DNA from: Amphiduros pacificus
Taxonomy: Eukaryota; Annelida; Polychaeta; Phyllodocida; Hesionidae
Direction of reading: 5' to 3'
Assembly: GCA_949316495.1 (NCBI GenBank)
Contig: OX439004.1
Span: 33,672,904-33,736,903 of the forward strand
DNA: 64,000 bases
Below are positions 50,619 to 62,600 of the stretch, one piece after another; positions within the stretch are counted from its first letter, which is position 1, and each line of letters begins with the position of its first letter. The position numbers and the translations under genes are program-made. The notes beneath the pieces are model-generated. The model saw nothing but the letters and a program-made list of their open reading frames with translations, did no database searches and had not been told where the DNA came from.

Positions 50619-53600
50619 CTGCAATGCATAAATAAATCGTTCCATCAATTAAGTACACAATTTTTTAACTTATTTCATCAGACATAAAAAGTACCAGAGG
50701 GAGACTGCTTGGCTCAGAGCAACAGCAAAAGAAGTAGAAATCTAAAGTTGTCATATAAGAGTCCTTTTAAAATTCTTGTCAATTTCCCTAAAATTGAAAA
50801 TCCTCACCTATTTTGGATTGTTCCAAATACATTTTAAAAATGCACATCATAACTTTTCACTAAAATTCCACTGGCTAATTCCTTTACAATCAGGTACATT
50901 ACATCTTTTTAACCAAATTTAAGATGGCCACCAAGGTTAGAATATTATTTTAAAAAAATCAAAATTGTCAAATTTCCAATCCCATTAAAATGTGACACAT
51001 CATGACTACCCACAAAAAATCAAAGTGATTGCATTAAAATATACCGGTAGGTCAAGATCACACAGGACCACAACACTTCAAGATATTAATGGTATTGCCA
51101 TATTTGTTGTCAACCATTCATGTTCACAAGATTTTCAGAGATAAGGTCACTGATAAAAATACCATTTCTTGACATTGATCAGATGTATGCATGGTTTAAG
51201 TCTGGTAAAAAGTTAAATTTATTTGTTCTCAACTTATCATGCTCATAAGGTTTTATGACTACTGGTTTATGTTTTCAATATTTTAAAATCACTTTCTGCA
51301 AGTAAAATGCAAGTAAAATGACTCCTAATAGCAATCATGCTCATAAGGTTTTATGAGCATGATAAGGTTTTATGAGCACTAATAATTTTTTGATAATAAT
51401 ATATATAAATAATTTCAACCAGCAAAACCAGCCTTGCCTTAAGCTGAGAGTAATAATATTGCATTCAGCCTTAATCAGACACTTACCATGCCTCTTGCCC
51501 ATTCAAACGCCACTTCCATCAGGCCAAAGTGGAACATATCTACATAGTCCTCCACTGGTATTTTCAGACCGCATTCTTTCTGAAGTTGCCCTATTTTGCG
51601 AGCCAAGGCAATTAATTTCTCCTTTGCCTGAAAGGATTTTTTTATTCATTCATATTAAGCTTATTTCGTTAAAATGATAAATCAATATTTTAGTGAATTT
51701 ACTTTTGGTTATTATTCCAAGAATACTTTAATTAAATGCGACTACTGGTTTATGTTTTCAATATTTTAAAATCACTTTCTGCAAGTAAAATGACTCTTAA
51801 TAGCAACTTGTTAAGTTTATGTTTGAGTTATCAATTTTGGACCTCCATGAAGTGCATGTGTGATTGAAATTTTCCCTTAACTAAAACAGGTGTTAAGATA
51901 GACCAAAATGCCAAAAAAAGGTGAAGGTCACAATGGAATTATCAATTGTAAGCCTTCATGGTCAAAAGTTTCAGCCTGAGCCTGAAAAAGATGATAAGAT
52001 ATAGCAAAAGGTTGAATATTTTTGTTGACAGTCGAATGGATGCACAGACACACTCAAGCAATGAAAGAACCAGATCCCAAAACTCCTGTCGCATTAGGCA
52101 GAAGCTAAAAATACACACCTCAACAAGAGATGGCGCCAGGTTGGGTTCACTGCAACGCTTCATCTCAAACACTACACAGGAGAGCAGGGCTGCGATCTCG
52201 GTCGGGTGGAGGCTCGTGAGGGCGTTCTCAAACACCAGCTCAGTGATGATGAGCTCATGGTTGCTGATCTCACATGCCACCCGACCCTTCAGCTGCACCG
52301 TGTTGGTCTTGTCTATGTACTGTAACTGCCGTAGCACCTGTAATTGGGACATTTATATTGCTGCTGTTTTATTTTAATTATTTTGATATTTAATAAGAGC
52401 AAAGGAAACCATCTCTGTATCAAGAATACAGGGTAAGATTCACACTGTGTACTCATTTAGGGCAAATCCCATTACACACCATTAAAAATCATTATTTAAG
52501 TTCTTGTTATTGGACTGTGAAATCACAAAAGGCTAAAATGAAGAGGGGTTCATGGTCATTAACTGTATATAATCAGTGATTAAGGTGTGGTTTGCCTATT
52601 TGATCATAAGCTGCTTCTGACCGCTGTATAAATAGTGGGTAGCTACCTCTATCCTCTGTTGGTATTCAGGCAACAGTTGTAAGCTGGCATCAGACATTAA
52701 GTATTGAATGTTGTTGATCTCATTTTTTAACTTCATGTGATCTCTCATCTTTGCAAACTGAAATGTAAAAAGATATGATTCAGGGTTTTTTTTTCAACAA
52801 AGAAGTACAAATAAGCCCATCTGCAATCTGAGACACTGTTAACAATTATTTCCTTTGGTAAATTATTTTGTAATCTTTAATTTAGAAAATCTCATTTGAG
52901 CCTGCCATATACTAAAATAAAACTGTTATCATTTTAAACAATTTACCAAAATGTCTTAAAAACAGACAAAATAAATTTTTATATTCCTACGTACATTTTC
53001 TTCAAAATTCGGTTCATCAACACACAAGTAGTTTTGCAGTGAATCTTGCATCTGTCTGAGGATAGTGAACCTGTCTACAAGCTCCATGTCTCTCATGTGC
53101 AGATCTTTGACTGGGTCAATGCCAGGGAGACCGTCTGGGTTAGCTTCAACCAATCGCAGCAACTCCTGGGTGGCTGTGCTTGCTGATTGGCCTGGAGGAT
53201 CATTCCTGCACATTTGAAAAACTCTATACAAATTTTTCTTCTTCTCAAAGCCCTTTCAGATTAAATTCAATTAGCTGATCACATACACAGCACAAACCAA
53301 ATTTTACTGTAATATAAATTTGTATATTCCTACGTACAATATGGAAAGGAAAAAGGAGAAGAAAAACTTTTTACCTGAACCGTGGAATCTGTCTCTTCTT
53401 AAAATCATCTACAATCTTGTCAGCAGCAACTTTGAGTGTTTTTGTGGTTATCACAGATATATCGTCAATTTTCAGCTGAATGACAATGTGTCCGCATACA
53501 CCCTCAGGTCTGTAGAGCTTGCTCTTTAAAACTGGCCTCGGGAATTGTGAACTCATTTCACTGTTCATATCTTTGCCATCAGGATTCTCTGACTGTTCAC

Positions 53601-56600
53601 TAAGCACCAAGGTCATAAAGGTCCTGTCCTTGCTGGATGTGGGTCCAGATTGTAACACTACACCAAGAGAGTTCTTCTGTTTTTCTGTGTCTATTAAGAT
53701 CACTCGGCCCGGAGTTAATGACTTTATGGCTTGTGGATGAGACATCACAATTTTCTAGAACGAAAAAAAACCAGACAAACCAAAAAAATAAAATAAAATT
53801 CACCCATCAAATTTTTTAATCCATGAAACATTCAATAACATTTGTATTTTTTATCATTTAGATAAAGATATATGCATATTGAACTCTCTATTCCAATAAT
53901 TTCATAAAGATAATCTATTATTATTTTTTTTCCATAAAATATGCCAGTTTAAAAATAAATAACATGAAAACAACTGAGTTCACACACCTGCAGTTCAAGT
54001 TTGAGTTGATGGTAGCTATCACAGGTGACATAATAATCTTTTAAGTCTCCAGAGTAATCCACGATATCCGGCGTATCCTTGAGCTTCTGTTTGATGGTCT
54101 CCAGCATCTCTTGCCGTTTGGTCATGTCGCGCTGGTTGTGGAACTCAGAGAAGCTTCGTTTCATCATATCCTCCACTCTGAGCTGCTCCACTCTCAGCAG
54201 GTTCAGGATCATCGAGTAGGTCAGTCTGAACTGAGACTCCAGCAACGTAGGCTTACCCTGGAGTTCAGTAAGAGAAAATAAAAATTCTTTAAAATAAATC
54301 AGATTTGAAATTTTCTTTTGATGTGCTCATAGCATACAAAAATGAGTTGAGGTTTGAACTATTATCTAAAGAAGATTGTAAAATTGATCTCATTGTTTGA
54401 TTTGTGTTCTGAGAATTATCAACTTTGAAGTGTATAAGTATTCCCTGAATGAGAGGCATATAAACTATTGTTGTGTACCACTGACTATTATGTCAACTTA
54501 TTATGTCTTTTGAGATTGCTCAACTCTGGTGTGAATGAGTAATGCCATTATTAATTGTGTATCACTGACAGGTACATTTAGTTTGACAAATATATTATCT
54601 TTATGATTTCCCTAATTCTTTCAATGAGATAATACAGATACTATAATATCTGACTCACCAGCATCATCTTGTGTATATCAGACATCTCCGGTACATCCCC
54701 CTTACACAGGATGATCACTGTTCCGGTAGTGTCCAAACCTCTTCGACCAGCTCTTCCAGCCATCTGGATGTACTCCCCGGGCACCAGATCTCGGAAGTTG
54801 GTGCCGTCATGCTTACGTATGGAGTCAAACACTACCGTCCTGGCAGGCATGTTGACTCCCATGGCAAAAGTCTCAGTTGCAAACAACACCTACAAACATT
54901 GCTTATACAGAAATCAAAGGTTTCCTTCAGCATAGAAGATCTAAGTGACTCACATTTCAGAAAGAGTTATTGAATCATTTTTTTTAATAGTTCCAGAAAA
55001 CATATGGCTCTGTTCTAGAACGTGAGACCCAAACTTGCATGATTTTTCGAATTTGGGAACGTGCACGAATTTCATAGGTTGTTTTATCCATAGGTGCCCC
55101 TTGGTCTCTTACATGCTTACATGGAAGGATAATGGATTTATTCCAGTGATTTAAAAAAAAAGTGGAAATAACACCAAAAGATGGATGCTTCATAAAAAAA
55201 GCAAATCTGAATTTAATTCAGATCTCAGCAAAATTAGAAATTAATATTTGATTTAATTCTCCTGGCTGGGAGTGGGGACAGGTTCAGTGTATAGAATTTA
55301 CCATATAATGATACTTGGGATGAAATTGATTAGGTGTCAGAAACTGAAAACTGAAGATGAGTGCTTTTTTGACATGTCAAGAAAAGTCCAACTTTTTCAG
55401 GGGTGTAAAAATTGGAGTATTTATGCCATTGAAATATACATGACTGCCCTGGGCATGTTTAAAAATAAGGATATTTTGTAGAAATATGTTATTTGAAAAA
55501 TAAGCAATATGTTCGATTCCTGGCCCAAATTATGGATGTTTTTTGACTTTAAGGGGAAAATGGTAGATTTTTATTGAATCTCATTTCATAAAGGTACCTT
55601 TCAATCAAAATCATGCCAGGAAGGTGTGCTTAACTGAAATATTCCTTGTAGCATAAAATTAAAGTATAATATTGTAATAATAAATGCCAATCATTGCAAA
55701 TGTGTTCTTTTTTTTGCAAACAAAGGACACTTTTTGACATATTTTGGCCTAAAAACAATCATTAAACCTATTCTACACATTCTAGACCATTCAATTTATA
55801 GTCATGAACTTTAATGGAATATGTCCTATGATGCACATCTATAAGTTACAAAAAGCTAGTGTAGATGAGCAAAGTTGGGGTATGGACACTTTTTGACGCA
55901 TCGTGAAAAAAGGGCACATAATATCCCAAATCCTCAACTGCTTGCACATATATGATAATATAGATGGGCAAATATAATTTCCTTGTTTGTATTCATATCA
56001 GCAATATTGTGCTTTTAATTTACTTTGATGATTTCCCTAGAACAATTTGGTTCAACCATATCAACTGCTGACATGATTTTTGGTCTACAAAATAAGATTG
56101 GTTCAAATAATGGCCTAGTCCAAATATTTGCACATTTTTTTCTGTTTTAGGTTGGTGATGGGCATGATGTATTGGTGTGGTGTGGCCTTGATTGTTGTGG
56201 CACTACTAGTGATTCATTGTGTGTAAACCACCTCTTGCTTGCAAGTGATTTTACTAGTATGATAGTACTGCTTTTAGTTTTAGTACCAAAACACTATCTT
56301 TGCTTGGTGCACATAGCCACTATATAATCTTATGATTTAATACTTCGGCTTCTTTTTCTAGTTCTTGTTTTTGCATTTCTTCTGCAATTCGTTTTTCTTC
56401 TTCATACCTCTTTTTCATCCTCTCATAATCTGAACATCTTTGCCTACTCTCTCGTTTTTTTAGTCTATTGTATTCCCGTATTTTATCTATTTCTGCTTTG
56501 GTTTTTGGAACTTTTTGCTTGTTTTTCATTTTGTCTCTGTATTTTTGATTCCTTATTTTAGCCTTGGCTCTGTCATTGGCTAGTTGCTCAGGTGTTCTAT

Positions 56601-59600
56601 TCAGTCTTCTATATTTTGATCTTAAGGCCTCATTTTTTTTATAATCCATGGCACCCTCCAGTCCAAATTTATGCTTAATAGCTTTGAGCTTTTTTTGATA
56701 TGGGGTAGTTGGCTCAGAGTTTTCTGACTCAGATTCTTCTGACTCAGATTCATTGTCAGTAGGTGGTAGTGTCAGTTTCACTCTAGGCGACCACCTTGTT
56801 CTTTTCTTGCTTGTTGATTCACAACTCTGAGTATGGTTCTGTCTCTTTCTTGTCCTACTGGACATTTCCTTTGCAGCAATATTTTTTTCGTCCTTTTCAT
56901 TCTCCTTCTCACCAATATTTTGCTGATCCTTTTCATTTTCACAATGTTGTTTTCGTTTCTTTCTTGGTATGTCCTCATCAGAGTTGTTTCTCTCCTCTTC
57001 ATCAGAGTCTACATCAGAGTTGTTGCTCGCCCCTTCATAAAAGTCCTCATCAGAGTTGTTGCTCTCCTCTTCTTCTGAGTCCTCATCACAGTTGTTGCTC
57101 TCCTTTTCATCAGAGCCCCTATCAGGGTTGTGCAGCCTGGGGCTCTTCCTGATGCCAGGGCCCACATTCTTCCTAAAGCTACATCTGTCTGTCTCCTTCA
57201 GCTTGGGATCTATGCTGACTTTCTTCTTGGGACCTATGCTGAATTTCTTCTTCTTGGAACCTATACTGACTTTCTTCTTCTTGGAACTTATGCTGACTTT
57301 CTTATTCTTGGAACCTATGCTGACTTTCTTATTCTTGGGACCTATGCTGACTTTCTTATTCTTGGAACCTATGCTGACTTTCTTTTCCATTTTGACACCT
57401 AAGCCTTGCTTCTTCTTCCCCAAATTGAGCTTTTTATCTTTATCAGGCTGTCCTTCCTTCTGCCTGGTGCTCTTCGGATCAGATTTCTTATTCACTTTCC
57501 CCTGAAAACATATATTATAATAGAAATCTAGCACTCATCTGTCAATATGAGGTTTGTCAGAGAAATAAGTTTACTGCCCACACCATTTTCTCGATGATAA
57601 TGGATGGACATCTTTCATGTCAATTGTATAAAATCAAATTCAGTTGTTCTGAATAAGACAAAAATTTTCACTGGATCATCTACACACAGAGCTATAGGGA
57701 ATTGAAGAATAGAATTTTGAATTACCATTCCAGCAAATTTTTATGCCCCTTTTATTCCCAAAAAAGACCAATTTTGGCCCAAAATTGTAGTTTTTCAGCA
57801 AAATCTTACTTTATGGGCTGTATAAAGTTTAACAATAAAAATTTTACAAATTCTCCAATAAAAATCATTACCCTTGGCTGTGATCCCTGTGAATGTGGGA
57901 TCCTGGACAATTCAGATGGATCTATCTATCAAACTTTTCAAAAATTTCTGCCAGCTACATGATTTGTTTGGTGACATATAAGGAAAAACATGTTAGGTAG
58001 AGAAACATTAGCTCACATTTACTTTGGCATTTCTACACCATAACTCTTTTATTATAATTAGAAAAACAGTACCACAATGTGGGGATAATACCATGAGCAT
58101 AATAACGATGTACACACTGAAGAACAAATGTCTAATCATTATATCAGTTAATAGTGAAGGTAGTAAACTTATTTCACTGGATGACATTCATATTGGTAGT
58201 GATATTGATATCCGATCTTTTATTGACTGATATGCGATACAATGTCAAGTATTTTCAAGGATTTCAAATAGTCATTAAAGAAATATAGCGTTTAAGAAAC
58301 GCATGACTCACATGCAATTGGATGACCAAGAGATGAGAAAATGCCAAAGTTTTTTTGTAAAATTGTGATTAAAAAATGTACCTAATCATGGAAATGAGTT
58401 TCTACCCTTATAGACACCCATCATATACAGAAACCCTGTCAATGGGGTCATTGAATTTGAAGGAATAATGAACTTATAAAATGTTGGAAGTTATTTGTCA
58501 AAAACCAACTTTTCCACAAAAAATTCAATTAACCATGTTAAATTTTATATTGGTAAAGGCAAGTTGATTTTGGGCAACATCTGTATTCATTGCAATCTGA
58601 TGAAACTCAATAAAGAGGAAAGTTTAAAATTCTTGAAATTTTTCTAACAAAAACACATTTTTTTCACCCAAAAATGAAACCTACTGTGCAAAAGGTGTCA
58701 TCAGCTAACAGAGAATCCCACAGACAACTAATGCTGCAAAGAAAATCACTGAAATCAAACAATTAATAAATTTTGAAAATATGTTGAAGTTTTTTTTGTG
58801 AAAAGCCGATTTTTCGCAAAAAAAGCATCCAATCATGAAAACAACACTTTAGCATGATAGAGATACATTGTATAGATGGGCTATGTGTTTGTGTTCATTG
58901 AAATCAAAGAAATAAGGAATTTAAAAAATGTTAAAATTTTTTTGTGAAAAACCAATTTTTTCACCCAAAATGCACTCAACCTTTACAAGATATTAACTGA
59001 TAAATAAGTTATGTCTATCAATATGAAGTATGGGAACCAATAAACATTGAAGATATGGCCAGTACAAAAACTTTTACATTCATAACAGAATGTTAAAGTT
59101 TTTTGCAAAAAGGCAATTTTTCCACTCAAAATACACCCATTGTCATTTTATCATTAAGATATCATCTATATACGTCTACTGTATCAATTTGGTTGCTGAA
59201 ACCCAATAAATAAGGAAGTTATAGCAATTTCAAAAACTTTAACATTTGTCTCAGGTGTTCACGCCACACGGCCGGCTGGACGGCCGGACAGACGGCCGGA
59301 CAATTTTGTCATTCTATAGACTCACATTTGCATTGCATGTGAGTCAAAAATCAACTATAGTACACCTGTCTTAAAATGTACATTGGTTGAACATTGGGTG
59401 ACTCTCCCCAAGTCCCAGTGAATGGTTTGACAGTCAAAAAGTGACCAATTTCCTGACATTAACTATTTGTGATTAACTGACTATTTTGTGAGGGATATAA
59501 ATGGTTTAGCCTTCTGAATGGGGTCTTCTGGGCAGGAAATTATGGACACAAAGTAACAAATAAATCATGAATGATAACAAAACCTTTTGTAATTCATCAA

Positions 59601-62600
59601 CTCTCAATATGACATGCATGTCACTATTGACTGTCAAAAAGTGCGCAATTATTATGGCATTTGATATTTTTAATGTAAATTTTTCTTAGAGCTATCTTTG
59701 ATTAGGAGGTGTGGTCCCTACATTTAGATGGCAGGGTATGGGAGGAGGTGTGGTTGAACATTGGGTGACTCGCCTAACATTCCATTGAATGGTTTGACAG
59801 TCAAAATGTGACCAATTTCCTGACATTAACTATTTGTGATTAACTGACTATTTTGAGAGGTATATAAATGGGTTATCTATATGAATGGGGTTTTCTGGGC
59901 AGACAATTATGGATACAAAGTAACACATAAATCATGAATGCTAACAAAACCTTTTGTAATTCATTGACTCTCAATATGGCATGCATGTCACTGTTGACCG
60001 TCAAAAAGTGCACAATTATTATGGCATTTGATATTTTTAATGTAGATTTTTATCAGGGCTATCTTTGATTAGCAGGTGTGGTCCCTACATTTAGATGGCA
60101 GGGTATGGGAGGAGGTGTGGTTGAACATTGGGTGACTCACGTAACATCCCATTGAATGGTTTGACAGTCAAAAAGTGACCAATTTCCTGACATTAACTAT
60201 TTGTGATTAACTGACTATTTTGTGAGGGAAAATGGTTTAGCCTTTTGAATGGGGTCTTCTGGGCAGGAAATTAAGGACACAAAGTAACACATAAATCATG
60301 AATGCTAACAAATTTTTTGTAATTCATTGACTCTCAATATGACATGCATGTCACTATTGACCGTCAAAAAGTGCACAATTTATATGGCATTCGATATTTC
60401 TAATGCAGATTTTTTGTAAGGGTTATAATTGATTAGTAGGTGTGGCTTCTACATTTATATGACAGGTAGTGGGGGGATGGTTGGACATTGGGTGACTCTC
60501 CTAAGATGCCATTGAATGGTTTGACAGTCAAAAAATGACCAACTTCCTGACATTAATTATTTTTGATTAACTATTTTTGTGAGGGCTATAAATGGTTCAT
60601 CCATTTGAATGGGGTCTTCTGGCCATACAATTATGGCTACTTAACACATAAATCATGAATGATGACAAAACCTTTTGCAATACATTGACTCTTTATATAA
60701 CATGCATGTCACTATCGACCGTCAAGAAGTGCACAATTTTATGGCATTCTGAATGACTGATTATTTTGTGAGGGCTATTACTGTTTAGGAGGTGTGGCTC
60801 CAACTTTTAAATGGCAGGAAATGAGTGGTTGGACATTGCATGTCTGTCCATAAATCCCACTGCATGTGGTTTGACGGTCAAAAAGTGACCAATTTCCTTA
60901 CATCAAATATTTTCGATAGATCTCAAAGATGGGTCATCTATAGGTTATAAAGGGCCAAAATTGATCAGTGAGGCTAATTTGCACAGGGTGTGTGCTTCCA
61001 ACATTTTAGCAGAGGAAATGGGAGAAAATGTGGTTGGATATTTGTTGACTGTCCATAAATCTCACTTGATGGATTGACTGTCAAAAAGTGAACAATTTCC
61101 TGACATTCAATATTGTGAATGACTGACTATTTTGAGTAGGAGTGGAAAACCTTTCCAACACCAAATACAATACTTGATATATTAAAAGATTTTTTGCATG
61201 TTTTAGTCACCCAATGATTAGGAGAATGAATTTCAAATTGGACACTTTTGGACAAGGAGTCTCAAAATATGTGCAGATTTTTTGACCCTGGTCAAAAGTA
61301 TACAAAAATCCATTCACAATCTAATGACCTTCAAGGTGACATTGACCACACCATATGAAAGTCAGATCACATCCCCTCACAAAAAAAACCCAAATGTTCA
61401 CTATTTGTGGTGAAATAATGCCATAACAATCCTTTCAAAATATGCACATTTCCCTGGTGGACATCTCTTTGGACTGTCCATGAAGGGGCCACCCTATTTA
61501 CCATTGTCTAGTTTTCTTTTGTGCCTTCTTCTTTCTTTTTTCACTACCCACTGCTACCAATATGGCTGCTCCCACCAAAAATACTGTCTACACCAAATGT
61601 TCCCCCCTATAATTTTCTGCTTGCCTCCTCCAACACCAATGTACACTTGCTGGACGTTTATGCTTTTTTTTGACTGAACATTGTTTCCTAAAATATGGAA
61701 AAAATTAGTTATTAATTTCAATGTTTTTGGTATTTTTTACAAGTTTTATCAGTTCTTATAAATGAAATATAAGTAGGATATCATAATTTGCCTCTGCCTA
61801 CAAGTAAAATGGGCTTTTTGGAGGCAAGTGGACACTTCCAAAATGGAGGGAAAAATTTGGTTCACTGATCACTTTTTGACTGGATATAAATCTTGTAAAA
61901 AAGCAGGGTTAGCCTTGGAATTACCAAAAACTGGCTGGACAAAACTTTCATTGGACTCTTTGTGTGGATTTCATACCATCTAGACATCAGTAAGTCATTT
62001 TATTTCAAAGATTGAAGCTTTTTAAGAAGATGTGTTTTAACAGGATGTGCACAAAATGCACAAATTTTCCTTGACATTGAACTTCAATCTTCCAGTTTAG
62101 CAAGTTAATTATACTTTTTAGCACTTGAAATTATGATCCCAATGTTGCCATATTTATTAGTGACAAGATACTGAAAACCGTTTTTCGATATTGAAAAAAA
62201 AAATTTCACCGCGATTCATTCTTTACAGTAGTGTATGAAATGGTGGATGTCCCTCTGACCGGTCTCACGTTCTAGAACAGAGCCATATATCAAATATAAA
62301 AAATATTTTTTTATATAAGGTGCTGTCATGTCTTCCTGGGTAGTTTTGGCTTCATTGCTTCAAGGTTTTTTTTGTGGAGGGGGACACACTGTGAAAGCTA
62401 CTGCTATAAATATTGCCTTTACACAGTATTAAAGATATTTCAATATTTTTCAATATTTTAATACCAAGTTGCTGCTACTCAAACACATATGGTGTAATAC
62501 CTTATAAGTTGCCTACTCTCACCTACAATCTCATGGATGCTCAGATAGATCATATAATTATACCAAAACCTTAAAGATCATGGTAGCAGTAGCATTTGAC

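Larger units (their letters stand above)
55005..62285. mobile_element. 7.28-kb DNA-transposon-like element with 25-bp inverted ends, in a SKIC2 intron
   Basis: The ends 55005-55029 and 62261-62285 are perfect 25-bp inverted copies starting TGGCTCTGTTCTAGAACGTG. The flanks carry TA on both sides (55003-55004, 62286-62287), consistent with a TA target but also possible by chance in AT-rich DNA. Inside: one long minus-strand reading frame (56320-57501), a nested ~1-kb repeat with its own inverted ends (58304-59346) and a ~365-bp satellite (59385-61140). No transposase signature recognised, so it is non-autonomous or of an unfamiliar type. Without it the host intron would be about 0.74 kb. Confidence 0.8.

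Noticed and set aside
51958-52377. 139-codon plus-strand frame over a SKIC2 exon
   Set aside because: Antisense to the SKIC2 exon 52119-52337, whose minus-strand protein matches human SKIV2L.
55501-55540. tRNA/SINE B-box-like GTTCGATTCC
   Set aside because: No matching A box, no cloverleaf and no poly-A or target duplication around it.
57056-57505. 149-codon plus-strand frame (and 56796-57152, 57130-57402)
   Set aside because: These are antisense shadows of the repetitive Lys/Ser-rich minus-strand exon; Leu/Phe-rich repeats mirror the KKVSIG units.
59385-61140. CRISPR-like regular spacing
   Set aside because: The whole ~365-bp unit is repeated, not short repeats with unique spacers, and the DNA is an animal nuclear genome.
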